A stretch of DNA of 64,000 bases from Salminus brasiliensis (Eukaryota; Chordata; Actinopteri; Characiformes; Bryconidae). Made by a program: the position numbers and the translations under genes. The notes under the pieces are model-generated. The model worked only from the letters and a program-made list of their open reading frames with translations, did not search any database and was not told the DNA's origin. Shown piece after piece: positions 35,001 to 41,545 of the stretch. The DNA is taken from the NCBI RefSeq assembly GCF_030463535.1, contig NC_132881.1, forward strand, positions 44,860,771-44,924,770, written 5' to 3'. Position 1 is the first letter of the stretch; every line of letters starts with the position of its first letter.

Positions 35001-38000
35001 TTACAACAGCTATCTGGCCAAAGCGCAGCCATATGTGTGGATCAGGAACACACAGTCTTTTCTCCACCATAAATCTCAGCCATTACAGCCATTTACAGTC
35101 ACAGCATTCGCGTTTTCACTGCACCGGACCTAAAGATTCCCATGCAGGCTATTTGAGCTGAGCTGCTCCAGTGGCTTTGTTTAGGGCCCTGATAATATGG
35201 AAGCAGTTGCCATGCAGTGTGGTGTACATTTATTCAGACCTCTTTTGTTGCTTTATCAGAATTCATATCTTTCCACAGGCAGGTTCAGTAATCTGTGCTT
35301 TAAATGAGCTTCGGGCCCGTCCTGCGTACAGTACTCATATAACTGCTTCCACATTGTATGGTGTATATTTTCTTCAGAGGAGTTGGAAACGACTGTGCTG
35401 TGGCGGTGTTATTATATTTTCTCTTACAATGTCTTAAAAAATACCATTTAAGACCAATCACAGCAGCTGAGTCTTCTGATTGATTGGTGTTTGGATGATA
35501 TTTATGCACTGAAATCGGTCCTGTCTGTCTGTCTATCTGCAGCTGTACATTAAGTGGAAGGACTGGTGGCTTTTTGGCTTTTATTTCTGCATGCCGCTGG
35601 TCTGCACTGGCATTTTTTACACCCTCATGACCTTGGAGATGCTCACCCACCGCAAGGGAAGCATCCGGATCGCCCTAAGTGACCACCTCAAACAGGTAAA
35701 ACACAACAACTATCATTTCAGCCATGTTTTTTTTTTCAGACTGTTGCCTCACATTGCCAACAAACTCTTGTCCACACTATATGTCCAAATATTTGTGGAC
35801 ACTCCTTCTAATGAAAGCATTCAGTGACTTTAAAGGTAAAGTAAAGGTGCACATATTTGTCACTGTACAGTGAAATGTGTCCTCCGCATTTAACCCATCT
35901 GTGGTAGTGAACACACACACACTTTTGAACTAGGGGCAGTGAATACACACACACACCCAGAATGGTGGGCAGCCAACTCCAGCGCCTGGGGAGCAGAGAG
36001 AGTAAAGGGCCTTGCTTAAGGGCCCAACAGAGCAGCTTGCAGAGCCCGGGAATCAAACCCACAACCCTGTTATCGATAGCCCGGCGCTCTAACCGCTGAG
36101 CCACCACTGCCCCAGTCACTGACACATGGCATGCCTAGTCCCTGAAAAGAAAGTATTGTCACTAGAGGGGTATAAAGCCCCCCAGCATTGATCTGTGGAG
36201 CAGTGGAGGAGCTGTGTTCTCTGGAATGATGGATGATCCAAAATGGAGCTCTATCCAAAATTTTAAATGGGATGAGTTGCAGAGCTGGGGAGGATGAGGT
36301 GGGGTGGTGATCATCATCATCCAACATCCTGATCTCACTAACGCTCTTGTGGCTGAATGCGATCAAATCCTCACAGCAATGCTCCTCCAAAATCTAGTAG
36401 AAAGCCTTTTTCCCTGGACAGTAGAGACAGTTACTCCAACAGAAGCAGGATAAATCTCTTGAAACCCCTTCTGAAAGATCTGGAAGCATTTTGAGTGGTT
36501 TGAGATGTTTTGGGCATGTGTTTACAGATATGAGATCGGTGACTGTCTAAATCTAGCGTATGTTAGCAACACTAGCCTAGCGTCTCCCACATGTCTTGTC
36601 TGTTCAACAGCATCTGTAGTGGTAAATCATGTCAATTCAATTTTTGACCAAACTATACACTTGAATAATTGCTAAAAAAAGATTCCCTTTTTAGGAAATG
36701 ATGATGAAGTTTTGGGCTTTATGTTCTGCAGAGACAGGAAGTGGCCAAAGCAGTCTTTTCTCTGGTGGTGATCTTCGCTCTCTGCTGGTCTCCCTTGCAC
36801 CTCAGCAGGCTCCTGAAGAAGCTGATATATAGAGACGGCGATGAAAATCGCTGTGATTTGCTGAAGTGAGTGGAAATCAGCTCTTTTATCCTTCATGAAA
36901 TCAGATATTTTAATGTGAGTGACCTGGTGCAATTTAAAACATCAGCAACATAGACTTCAGATTTATTTATGTAGTGCTTTTCACAGAGTCCAAGCCTCTT
37001 TTAAGCAAGCCAAGGGCAACAAATGGCAAGGAAGAACTCCCTCATAACAAGACAAAGAAACCTTGAGAGCCAACAAGACTCAATTCTCCTCTGGTCACTG
37101 CTGGTTGGCTCAACAAATAACAGAAAAACAAGAATAACTTAGAAAGAAAAAGTGAGATAAGGAGGAGCTATGGCTGATGTGATAGCAGGCCATGAGTTAT
37201 GAGAATGTCAGTGAGTGTAGGACACATGCTCAGAGTTAATGTGAAAGTCCATACTAGTGAAACACAGTTATGCAGCATCTAGAGTAATGTGAATGAATCA
37301 ATGCTAGGATCAAGAGCAGGACAGCTTTGCAGCAGGCAACGGGGTCATGGAGGGCCGGGTTGGGTAGTACCTGGACAGAACAGTCATGATGGGGCATCTT
37401 TATAAATGGGAAAGAGAAAACAGAAAGGAAGTAAAAACAAAGGGGTTAGAAGGATTGTGACAAACAGTTGTGAGTTTACACAGCAGGAGAGGCTGAACCA
37501 AGGGGTAGGCAAGCAGCAGCACCCAACAATGAATGGACTTGTAGCCTGTAATAGAGGATTAACTAAAACCTTATGTGAAAAGGTACATTTATCTGGATTT
37601 CAACACTGAGAGTGTGTGAGTCCCAAACAATAACAGGAAGACACTTTGAGTAAATAAAATTATTTTAAAAATAAGTTGGTAATAAATTTAATTATTATAC
37701 AATGTTTTAAAATGTGAAATATTTAGAGGATTTCACATGCTAATGTGTAGCTGTCCTAACTGCTAACGACTGATTACTGTTTTTTTTTTTTTTTAGCTTG
37801 CTATTGATTATGGATCACTTCGGACTGATGCTGGCCACTATAAACTCCTGCATCAACCCCATCATCCTGTACTTCGTCAGCAAGAGGTTCAAGAATTGCT
37901 TTGACGTGAGTTGCACCCTTCAGCTAGATGCTATCATGCTAAGGCTAACCTGCAGACACATGCTAAACATTATCCTTGCTCCCTCTGAATGGACCACTCC

Positions 38001-38836
38001 AACCTGAAAGCTGCTGATCTGAGACATTCCTATTGGGAAAAGTCGACCAGGGCTTGATTTATGAAGTCATTTTGGAACCAGGGTGGGTCACATGTCATGC
38101 ATTGTGCCAGAAGAGCTCAGAGATAAACCATGCCTGATGCTGGATCTCGAATGTGCATCTAACCATCACATGCAAACAGTCAGATTCGAGTGAGCAAGCC
38201 TCACAGTGGAAAGCAGGCTAATGAGGACCTCATGTTATCAAGGCTATCTTAGTCCAAATGAAGGCAAAGGCCCATGGGGGACAACCTTCCACGTTCACCT
38301 GGAATCATGCAGAAAGCACGACAGAGGGCATGACATCAGTTTTTCCTATGAATAGGCATAATCAGTCTCACAGTCTAGTGTGTAGCAGGGGCTATACTGC
38401 AAGCAACCAAATACAGGCAGAAAACCTGACCACTGTCTAGCAATGTCCAAATGTTTGTGGACACCCCTTCTAAGAAATGCATCCAGTTGCACTCACTGCT
38501 TACACAGATGTGCATATAAATGCACACACACAGTAAAATGCCTAATGCCAGGAATGGGCTAGAGGGGTATAATGCCCCCCCCCCCCCCCCCAACATTCAG
38601 CTATCCCCTCAGTATGTGTTAGCTAATGCCTTTATCTGCCTTCTACTTCTACTCCTCTAATCTTACGGCTTTTGTATTTTTGGTTCTTCTAATCCTTCTA
38701 GTCTTGCCTGTGTTGTTGGCGGCGCTCCAAGAACCAAAGCACCAGCTTAAGTCCAATGAACGGCACGAGCATCCAGGGCAAGAACCAAGAGGCCAACAAT
38801 CACACTGACCGCAGCCTGAGAAAAGACAGTAACTGA
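18115..38836 (+). CDS. ednra: Endothelin receptor type A (spliced, 7 coding exons)
   Basis: Joining 18115-18561, 24207-24334, 33486-33684, 35543-35695, 36732-36865, 37797-37905 and 38702-38836 gives one open frame of 434 residues (human EDNRA is about 427). This class A GPCR binds endothelins at the plasma membrane and signals mainly through Gq. Seen: a signal-peptide-like start; glycosylation sites N24 and N64; N107 (1.50); D135 (2.50); the DRY motif D191-R192-Y193; W219 (4.50); CWSP at 327-330; NPIILY at 374-379; likely disulfides C167-C248 and C78-C350; and a C392/C394/C395 palmitoylation cluster. The tail PMNGTSIQ and TDRS-KDSN and the ECL1 length are typical of type A rather than type B. 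The ATG has a purine at -3 and G at +4. Odd: several binding-pocket positions differ from mammalian receptors (A142, F at the ECL1 Trp, L364). Teleosts have two ednra copies; which one this is cannot be settled here. Confidence 0.95.
18603..18960. mobile_element. MITE with TTTACACCTGGTCACTT ends, intron 1
   Basis: The left end TTTACACCTGGTCACTTG (18,603-18,620) and right end GAAGTGACCAGGTGTAAA (18,943-18,960) are inverted repeats over 17 of 18 bases. The element is about 358 bp and non-coding, and begins only 42 bases after the exon 1 splice donor. It is related by its terminal motif to the 1,965-3,375 element. Confidence 0.75.
18961..19939. other. ednra intron 1, unassigned part
   Basis: Intron sequence with recurring 'AAGAACCCTT' and 'GGTTCTTTA' motifs (19,100-19,190 and 19,560-19,630) that look like decayed small inverted-repeat elements. 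There is an A-run at 19,520-19,533. No exon signal was recognised. Confidence 0.4.
19940..20800. mobile_element. Fold-back element C with a nested insertion
   Basis: The outer parts (19,940-20,120 and 20,543-20,800) match element C at 22,010-22,550, including GCAGCAGTTAGACCGTAGGG and GGAGGAGCCACAGACTAAAC. Between them sits repeat D (20,163-20,497). A 36-base sequence of element C (TTACACTACATAAAACCTAG and neighbours) occurs on both sides of the insertion, at 20,085-20,120 and about 20,506-20,542. Confidence 0.7.
20163..20497 (+). repeat. Dispersed repeat D, copy 2, nested
   Basis: Shares its whole length with 16,350-16,668 (ATAAACTGCAGCATGAAG, TGTGTGACATTGTTTTACAC, CCTAAGTCATATGCTAGACA). It sits inside an element C copy in ednra intron 1. 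Confidence 0.85.
20801..21684. other. ednra intron 1, unassigned part
   Basis: Mixed intron sequence without a recurrent repeat or recognisable exon. Open frames on both strands at 21,257-21,488 overlap and have no known domain. Confidence 0.4.
21685..21965 (+). repeat. Dispersed repeat E, copy 1
   Basis: Blocks ACGCTGTGTAGCATTTTTAC, CAGCTCATCTAGAAAAATG and TGACTGTAGGGGGAGCCCAG recur in diverged form at 32,925-33,320, 47,880-48,215 and 51,790-51,950. The hallmark is a 'CTCAGCTTGTC-AGAAATG' box followed by 'GTAGGGGGAGC'. Non-coding. Confidence 0.65.
22010..22550. mobile_element. Fold-back element C with about 95-bp inverted arms
   Basis: The left arm (22,022-22,115: CAGCTGAAACTGATTAAAT, GTTTAGTCTGTGGCTCCTCC, CATCTGCAGGTTAGAGCTCC) is the reverse complement, with mismatches, of the right arm (22,430-22,530: GGAGCTGTAATCTGCAGATA, GGAGCCACAGACTAAACATC, TTAATCAGTTTCAGCTGCAG). 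The spacer is about 315 bp and has no transposase frame. It is a non-autonomous fold-back transposon in ednra intron 1. Confidence 0.8.
22551..23030. other. ednra intron 1, AT-rich, unassigned
   Basis: AT-rich intron sequence with short TTTAATTTAA runs. Nothing recognisable. Confidence 0.4.
23036..23078. repeat. (CA)n microsatellite
   Basis: About 21 uninterrupted CA units in ednra intron 1. Confidence 0.97.
23079..24206. other. ednra intron 1, 3' part
   Basis: Mixed intron sequence ending in a clear acceptor (TCTGTTTTCTTTGCAG, 24,191-24,206). The block at 23,650-23,695 (ACCACCCTGTTATTTTACCT) matches the reverse complement of 3,385-3,420, a further small dispersed repeat. Confidence 0.5.
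24207..24334 (+). CDS. ednra: ednra coding exon 2: ECL1 and TM3
   Basis: Residues 150-191 plus two bases of R192. ECL1 reads [10 protein letters not shown]; the Trp normally found in this loop (WPF) is Phe155. C167 starts TM3 and forms the conserved disulfide. K175 (3.33), needed for endothelin binding in this family, is kept within [17 protein letters not shown] leads into the DRY motif across the junction. The ECL1 length matches type A and is longer than type B. Confidence 0.94.
24419..24868 (-). mobile_element. MITE-A copy in ednra intron 2
   Basis: Begins CTATATGGACAAAAGTATTG and ends GTGTCCACAAACATTTGGAC. The ordered internal blocks include CAGTGCTGGGGGGTTTTATA and TAGACAAGCTGTGTGTGTG. 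Nearly complete, with the terminal motifs intact. Confidence 0.87.
24869..25349. other. ednra intron 2, unassigned part
   Basis: Mixed intron DNA, no recurrent repeat or exon signal recognised. Confidence 0.4.
25350..26270 (+). repeat. 0.9-kb duplication, copy 1 (includes a SINE)
   Basis: Aligns with 27,878-28,770 almost without gaps over its first 650 bp. Examples are CTAGCGCCCACTTTCTCACT, CAACCAATTGGAAATGCCTG and TACGTTCCTCCGAATCTGCT. Both copies then run into the same type of tRNA-derived SINE. The offset is about 2.53 kb. A short third fragment is at 29,876-29,950. Confidence 0.9.
26005..26250 (+). repeat. tRNA-derived SINE, family A, copy
   Basis: GGGGCAGTGGTGGCACATTG and GTTAGAGCACCTGGCTATTG resemble the A-box half of the tRNA-like head. 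TGTTGGGCCCTTGAGCAAGG and GGTTAAAGGCGGAGGCC are body motifs shared with copies at 28,525, 35,831 (reverse) and 57,984. The B-box region is deleted here. Confidence 0.8.
26440..27205 (+). repeat. Tandem array, about 175-bp unit, 4-5 copies
   Basis: The landmark GGGGTACCACAGCGACCACT starts at 26,459, 26,615, 26,790, 26,965 and 27,141, giving one short unit (156 bp) and three of 175-176 bp. Each unit also has a CTGAAATACCATTGCAGTCA block and a short inner repeat of 'CCATAGCAA' and 'ACCACCT'. It lies between the two copies of the 0.9-kb duplication in ednra intron 2. Confidence 0.93.
27206..27877. other. ednra intron 2, unassigned part
   Basis: Contains a short (TTAGGA)n/(TTAGGT)n tract at 27,339-27,373 and otherwise mixed DNA. 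The 76-codon frame at 27,582-27,812 has no recognisable domain. Confidence 0.45.
27878..28770 (+). repeat. 0.9-kb duplication, copy 2
   Basis: Second copy of 25,350-26,270. Differences are scattered single bases, plus a replaced SINE head. Confidence 0.9.
28525..28745 (+). repeat. tRNA-derived SINE, family A, copy
   Basis: GACAGGGTTGTGGGTTCGAT is a good B-box match, followed by ACCCAGGCTCAGCAAGCTGA and TGTTGGGCCCTTGAGCAAGG. The A-box half is missing, complementary to the loss in the 26,005 copy. Confidence 0.85.
28771..29019. other. ednra intron 2, AT-rich
   Basis: AT-rich intron sequence with nothing recognisable. Confidence 0.4.
29020..29106 (+). mobile_element. MITE-B fragment
   Basis: TGTATTACTCAGTAACTACA, GGGCTTCTGTACAAATG and CAAGGGGTTAAAG match the interior and right end of MITE-B. 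The left end is missing. Confidence 0.65.
29235..29830. repeat. (AAATAA)n-like simple A-rich region
   Basis: After a block with TTTATTTATCAGGGACAATG (29,255-29,274), the sequence from 29,405 to 29,825 is a degenerate AAATAAAT/AAAATAAA low-complexity stretch with no unique sequence. Confidence 0.8.
29831..30480. other. ednra intron 2, unassigned part
   Basis: Includes a fragment (29,876-29,950) of the 0.9-kb duplicated repeat (AAACACAGCAGAGATTTAAA, AACCCAGCTATTCTGAGCTA) and an AT palindrome ACATATATGTTCTAATATAT nearby. Otherwise unassigned. Confidence 0.5.
30481..30532 (+). mobile_element. MITE-B deletion derivative
   Basis: TTTAACCCCTTAATGGC and GGTTTAAGGGGTTAATG are the two ends of MITE-B with almost the entire interior lost. 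Confidence 0.65.
30719..30837 (+). repeat. 119-bp direct repeat, copy 1
   Basis: Identical to 31,067-31,185 except for one base (GCTACAGC versus GCTAAAGC). The copies bracket a Tc1 transposase fragment. Confidence 0.95.
30861..31057 (-). pseudogene. Tc1-like transposase fragment, broken
   Basis: Read on the minus strand this corresponds to the C-terminal third of a Tc1/mariner transposase, with the [14 protein letters not shown] motif visible near 30,870-30,910. The frame is interrupted by a stop and a length change in the run near 30,950-30,965. A second fragment of the same region is at 32,397-32,650. Confidence 0.75.
31067..31185 (+). repeat. 119-bp direct repeat, copy 2
   Basis: Second copy of 30,719-30,837; the start-to-start offset is 348 bp. 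The near identity implies a recent event. Confidence 0.95.
31186..31685. other. ednra intron 2, unassigned part
   Basis: Pyrimidine-rich start (31,188-31,220, CCCTCCCC runs) and a (GT)n tract at 31,480-31,510. No exon recognised. Confidence 0.45.
31686..31812 (-). mobile_element. MITE-B copy, reverse
   Basis: TTAACCCCTTAAACAGCC start and TAAGGGGTTGG end. The interior GTCCCTGTAGTTACTGGGTA is the reverse of the shared MITE-B core. Confidence 0.7.
31813..32235. other. ednra intron 2, unassigned part
   Basis: Contains repeated 'GTTAGCC' and 'CATGCTACT-GTTAGCCA' motifs (31,915-32,010), a small local duplication. Otherwise nothing recognised. Confidence 0.45.
32302..32396 (+). repeat. About 100-bp direct repeat, copy 1
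   Basis: AGCTAGATTCTTTTAGACAG, CCCACCAACAAATTCAAGGA and CTAATCTGAATTAACCA recur at 32,650-32,765. The copies bracket a Tc1 fragment, as at 30,719-31,185. Copy 1 is slightly shorter in its TTATT-rich middle. Confidence 0.9.
32397..32649 (-). pseudogene. Tc1-like transposase, C-terminal fragment
   Basis: The minus strand encodes a peptide with [16 protein letters not shown], then [17 protein letters not shown], then LLEWSQ. This matches the last catalytic Asp region and C-terminal part of Tc1/mariner transposases (DNDPKH and EWL motifs, then the LEW-SPDLNPIE region). The N-terminal HTH domains, the first catalytic Asp and the final PDLNPIE glutamate are absent, so it cannot be active. It sits in ednra intron 2. 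Confidence 0.85.
32650..32765 (+). repeat. About 100-bp direct repeat, copy 2
   Basis: Second copy of 32,302-32,396, with an enlarged (TTA)n inner tract. Confidence 0.9.
32925..33320 (+). repeat. Dispersed repeat E split by a SINE
   Basis: CTCTCAGCTTGTCAACAATT (left) and CCTGTAGGGGGAGCCCCATA (right) are the repeat E hallmarks. They are separated by an insertion at about 32,963-33,198. Confidence 0.65.
32963..33198 (+). repeat. SINE-like repeat, family C ('GACGCTCTTATCCAGAGCGA')
   Basis: ACATTTACATTTATGGCATT, TAGCTGACGCTCTTATCCAG and AGCGACTTACAAGGTTAC are a motif chain widespread in ostariophysan genomes. The 3' half (CGGGAACCGAACCCAAGTCT and following) resembles a tRNA-like region in reverse. 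It lies inside repeat E. Confidence 0.65.
33486..33684 (+). CDS. ednra: ednra coding exon 3: ICL2, TM4, ECL2
   Basis: One base completes R192, then residues 193-258. [12 protein letters not shown] is the strongly conserved ICL2 of endothelin receptors. TM4 carries W219 and the LAVPEAIVF exit. C248 in ECL2 pairs with C167. The acceptor is TCCCTGCAG (33,477-33,485) and the donor GTAAGA. Confidence 0.96.
33850..34160 (+). mobile_element. MITE-A copy, internal part, ednra intron 3
   Basis: GCCATTGGCACCATGCCCAA, AGAGGGGTATAAAGCCCCCC and GCTGCAATGCAATCAAATTC are in family order. Both terminal motifs are missing or altered. It lies directly before a full copy in the same orientation. Confidence 0.75.
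34202..34752 (+). mobile_element. MITE-A copy, full length, ednra intron 3
   Basis: Starts CACTACATGTCCAAATGTTT and ends CAGGTGTCCCAATACCTTTG, CCCATGTA. About 550 bp, with all internal blocks in order. Best + strand reference copy in the window. Confidence 0.88.
34753..35542. promoter_or_regulatory. ednra intron 3, low-repeat block
   Basis: 790 bp of mixed, low-repeat sequence ending in the exon 4 acceptor (CTGTCTGTCTATCTGCAG). The part at 35,060-35,350 is compositionally balanced and could be conserved intronic DNA; this is a guess. Confidence 0.25.
35543..35695 (+). CDS. ednra: ednra coding exon 4: TM5 and start of ICL3
   Basis: Residues 259-309. [20 protein letters not shown] is TM5, with K264 (5.38) and P276 (5.50), both kept from the endothelin-binding family. 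LMTLEML, the basic patch HRKGS and IALSDHLKQ form the start of ICL3. Phase 0 on both sides. Confidence 0.96.
35772..36480 (+). mobile_element. MITE-A copy split by a SINE, ednra intron 4
   Basis: Left part (35,772-35,830): CACTATATGTCCAAATATTT and AATGAAAGCATTCAGTGACT. Right part (36,114-36,480): GAGGGGTATAAAGCCCCCCA, GAGCAGTGGAGGAGCTGTGT and GGACAGTAGAGACAGTTACT. A reverse SINE A lies between. The terminal end B is lost. Confidence 0.83.
35831..36113 (-). repeat. tRNA-derived SINE, family A, full reverse copy
   Basis: On the minus strand it starts GGGGCAGTGGTGGCTCAGCG, has the A-box (GTGGCTCAGCGGTTAGAGCG) and B-box (GGTTGTGGGTTTGATTCCC), then TGTTGGGCCCTTAAGCAAGG, (GT)n, and ends with GGGTTAAATGCGGAGGACAC and AGTGACAAATATGTG. 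It is the most complete family A copy. Confidence 0.9.
36732..36865 (+). CDS. ednra: ednra coding exon 5: TM6 and ECL3
   Basis: Residues 310-353 plus two bases of N354. [20 protein letters not shown] contains C327 and W328 (6.48), followed by P330 (6.50). R335 (6.55), a ligand contact, is kept in [11 protein letters not shown]350 in DENRCDLL should pair with N-terminal C78. The usual CWFP or CWLP is CWSP here. Confidence 0.95.
36955..37130 (+). repeat. Dispersed fish repeat, family G, diverged
   Basis: TTTATTTATGTAGTGCTTTT, CACAGAGTCC, GGCAAGGAAGAACTCCCTC and AACCTTGAGAGCCAACAAGA are in family G order. ednra intron 5. Confidence 0.55.
37131..37796. other. ednra intron 5, remainder
   Basis: Mixed, then AT-rich, ending in a T-run acceptor (37,781-37,796, T14 then AG). 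No other feature. Confidence 0.5.
37797..37905 (+). CDS. ednra: ednra coding exon 6: TM7 and helix 8 start
   Basis: Residues 354 (completed) to 390. D360 (7.35) is kept, but the usual DYIGI run is DHFGL, so positions 7.36 and 7.39 differ from mammals. [20 protein letters not shown] carries the NPxxLY form of the NPxxY motif (374-379). Donor GTGAGT. Confidence 0.95.
38441..38602 (+). mobile_element. MITE-A copy, 3' truncated, ednra intron 6
   Basis: ATGTCCAAATGTTTGTGGAC, CCAGGAATGGGCTAGAGGGG and TATAATGCCCC lead into a run of about 17 C (38,576-38,592), after which the element is lost. Confidence 0.8.
38702..38836 (+). CDS. ednra: ednra coding exon 7: C-terminal tail, stop
   Basis: Residues 391-434 and TGA. 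SCLCCW is the palmitoylated cysteine cluster, and [20 protein letters not shown] followed by RSLRKDSN matches the distinctive tail of type A receptors. The acceptor TTCTAATCCTTCTAG ends at 38,701. Confidence 0.95.
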   Translation, partial: SCLCCWRRSKNQSTSLSPMNGTSIQGKNQEANNHTDRSLRKDSN

Positions 38837-39042
38837 TTTGTGCACGATCTGCACTGCGCACCGCAGCGCCTGTGGCCCGGAAGAACCACTGCGACTACAA
38901 AGCTCTGTTGACAGGATGAAAGCCGCCACCACCAACACCACCACCCAGTCCAGTTGCAAACCTTGATATGTGAACCTTGATGAACCTTGGGAAACTAGTG
39001 CTTTTCTGTGCTGGACACAGTATGAAAGAAGTTGCTTTTATA

Positions 39043-39115
39043 TGTATATATATATATACGATATGATATATATATATATATACATACGTATATATATCAG
39101 CGTATATATATCGTT
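39043..39115. repeat. (TA)n-rich tract
   Basis: Interrupted TATA runs with ATACGATATGATATATATAT-type palindromic sequence, 200 bp after the ednra stop codon. Confidence 0.85.
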
Positions 39116-40754
39116 GATGTTGGAACTAAACATTGTATCTCCAGAAAAGTAACTTTACAGCACACACAAAATACCTTCTTAACTTTCAATGGAAGTCAAT
39201 GTAACTGTAATCTGAGGGACATTTGGGCCATTTTTCTTGGTCCGTTTGCCTTAAAATTTCAATATGGTGTAAAGGGCATCTCAAATTATGAAGATACAAG
39301 GATTTATTTCCACAGAGACAAATTATAGCCTACATTGGGACTGATGTATTTAAAGTCGAGTTCTCAGAAGCTTCCGGAGCGATGTTTTGCCGTGAGAGAG
39401 GAGGCAGGGGTGGAGGCAAGGGGGCAGGATGCAGCTGAACGTCAGCTATAAATGAACCCCAGTCAGGGGCCTAGCATGTTTGGCCCACAAACACACAAAC
39501 ACTGGGACATGTGTGTGAGCCATGCACACACATTCTCAAGGGGCAGGAAACTGCAGGAAGGAAAGAGTTGTGTGGTGTGTGTCACTTTCTGAGTGTGTGA
39601 ATTTGGACAAAGCCCCACAAAGACCCCCAACGCCCTGGTCCTTACTGATGCTGCTCAGGAGTGGTACTCCACACTTGCTCTCTAAATTTGGATCTACAAC
39701 ATCTGGATGGAGATGGAGTTTATTTCAGACCTTGGAGCTTGAGCCCATGCATTGAAAGCTATCCGGATCCCATCTGACTGTTGACAGAGTTGACATTTCA
39801 TTTGTCATTGAGGTGGGCTGGAATCAAAGGACTAGGTTCTCTTGTTCGCAGCGCTGTGTTAGGAAGGTTTTCTGCATTTTTGTGCTGTATCCACCCAACT
39901 CAACCAACGTCCAGGTGCTTTCTCAGATCTAACAACCTGTGTGGAGTGGAGATAAAGCTCTCCAGTGGTAGAACTTTCCCTCCCGGCAGTAAAATGACCA
40001 CAGAACGAGTGGGGTTTCAGGTGGATGTACGTTCTACCTGAATATTTGCATGGTGTGGAGTCATATCAGACACAGCTGGTCATTATTCCTAGAAAACCGA
40101 ATAATTGAAGACGATTTTGAGACTATACTGTGTCCAGTCTTATGTGCAAAGTGCAGGTGTGGATGCAGGTTTTCATCCAAACAAGCTTTTGTGGATAAGA
40201 TTTCTTACATTGGATGTCAAAAAATGTATATATATAATATAGTAATAATTATATTATATAATATTAGATATTATATATAAAGTAAGTAATAATTTCTTGC
40301 TATCAAACTAACATCAGGACATAACTCAAGATTCACCTTTCTAAAGCACAATGCTCTAGAAAGTCCAGACATCAGTATCAGTTCAGTACACTTGGTTGAG
40401 TGTAAAAGCTGTTTTTGAACCCGGGAGCAGTCCAGAGAACCAATCTCTGATTGTCTTGAAGTCAGTGGTCTGGGGTTTGCTTTAAGCATGCGTTAAAAAT
40501 TACGTATTTTTTTCCCGGTGCCTCGTGTGGGGTTACGTGATTGGTTGATTTTGTCACATGACTTCTTGGACTTATTGCCTACATGGCTCCTTGATTGCAG
40601 AGGTTGCTGTATGGTAAAATGCTATGACTCCGGAAAGTGCTGGTCTTCTCTGCTTGAGTGTTTGTATACAAGGAAATTCTGAGTCGTTCGGAATTGCGCC
40701 ATCGATCCACAGCTTGAATGTGTGTTCTTCTGTGTGACAGCAAACCCAAAAAAT

Positions 40755-40756
40755 AA

Positions 40757-40792
<36 letters not shown>

Positions 40793-40812
40793 GTAATAAT
40801 AATAATAATATA
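40755..40812. repeat. (AAT)n microsatellite
   Basis: About 18 AAT units with one AGT interruption. Apparent poly-Leu and poly-Ile frames on the minus strand are translations of this repeat. Confidence 0.95.
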
Positions 40813-41234
40813 AAACATAATGAGCTCCTCCCCCAAAACAAGCCCAGAAACTGCCCTGGATGCGGACTTGTATTTAGGCCCTAGGAACTTTTTCACACCT
40901 GTCCGAATAGGTGAGGGGCTCATTATCACTGGTTTCTGCTTTCACATAGAAGAATCCCAAGTGGCTCCATTGCGCAAGTTTTTTTTCTCTCAAAATGATA
41001 TGGCTAGGCTCATTCGTTTATCCAGTTTATCCATTATCCCACTCAAGCGGTGAAGAACAGCATTTTCTGAAGGCTTGCCATTTCACTGTGCAGGAACACC
41101 GGCAATCAGGTTAAGATTGGTCAGTGACAAAATGAACCAATCACGCAACCCCACACAAGGCCCAGGGAACAAAGAGCTTCCATCCCTGCAGCGGACCCCA
41201 TCAGGAGGACCAGAGATTGGATCAAAACGCCTTA

Positions 41235-41545
41235 GTCCATGACCCTTTAGCTGGTTCACTGGTTTGCTTCCGACCACTGCATACACACGGAAACACCCCA
41301 TAAGACCTAAGTCTAATGTTTTGGCGATGGCCGTCTACTCATCATAACTTGGTTCTTGCCAGAGTTGCTCAGATTCTTCGCCCCCTTGTTCCTGCTTCCA
41401 TCACATCACAAACTGACTGTTCACTGGCTGCCTAATATGTAGATCCCAACCCTTGACAGGTGCCACTGTGACCAGGTCATCAATTTTAATTGCTTCACTC
41501 CTTGTCAGTGGTTTTAATGTTGTGGCTGATCAGTGTTTATCCAGA
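41235..41545 (-). pseudogene. Tc1-like transposon remnant, 5' part
   Basis: Minus-strand order, right to left: the terminal TCAGCCACAACATTAAAACC (41,518-41,537), TGACAAGGAGTGAAGC, the AGTGAACAGTCAGTTTGTG block, GAAGCAGGAACAAGG, and a CCGTGTGTATGCAGTGGTCG block. This is the 5' end and HTH-coding start of the same fish Tc1 family as 6,730-6,952 and 62,920-63,400. Coding is destroyed. Confidence 0.7.

Noticed and set aside
24207..38836. Assignment to endothelin receptor type B
   Set aside because: The C-terminal tail ([16 protein letters not shown]), the longer ECL1, the Tyr at 2.53 and the tmem184c neighbour all point to type A.
40572..40929. Minus-strand frames with poly-Leu or poly-Ile as membrane proteins
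   Set aside because: Translation of the (AAT)n microsatellite.
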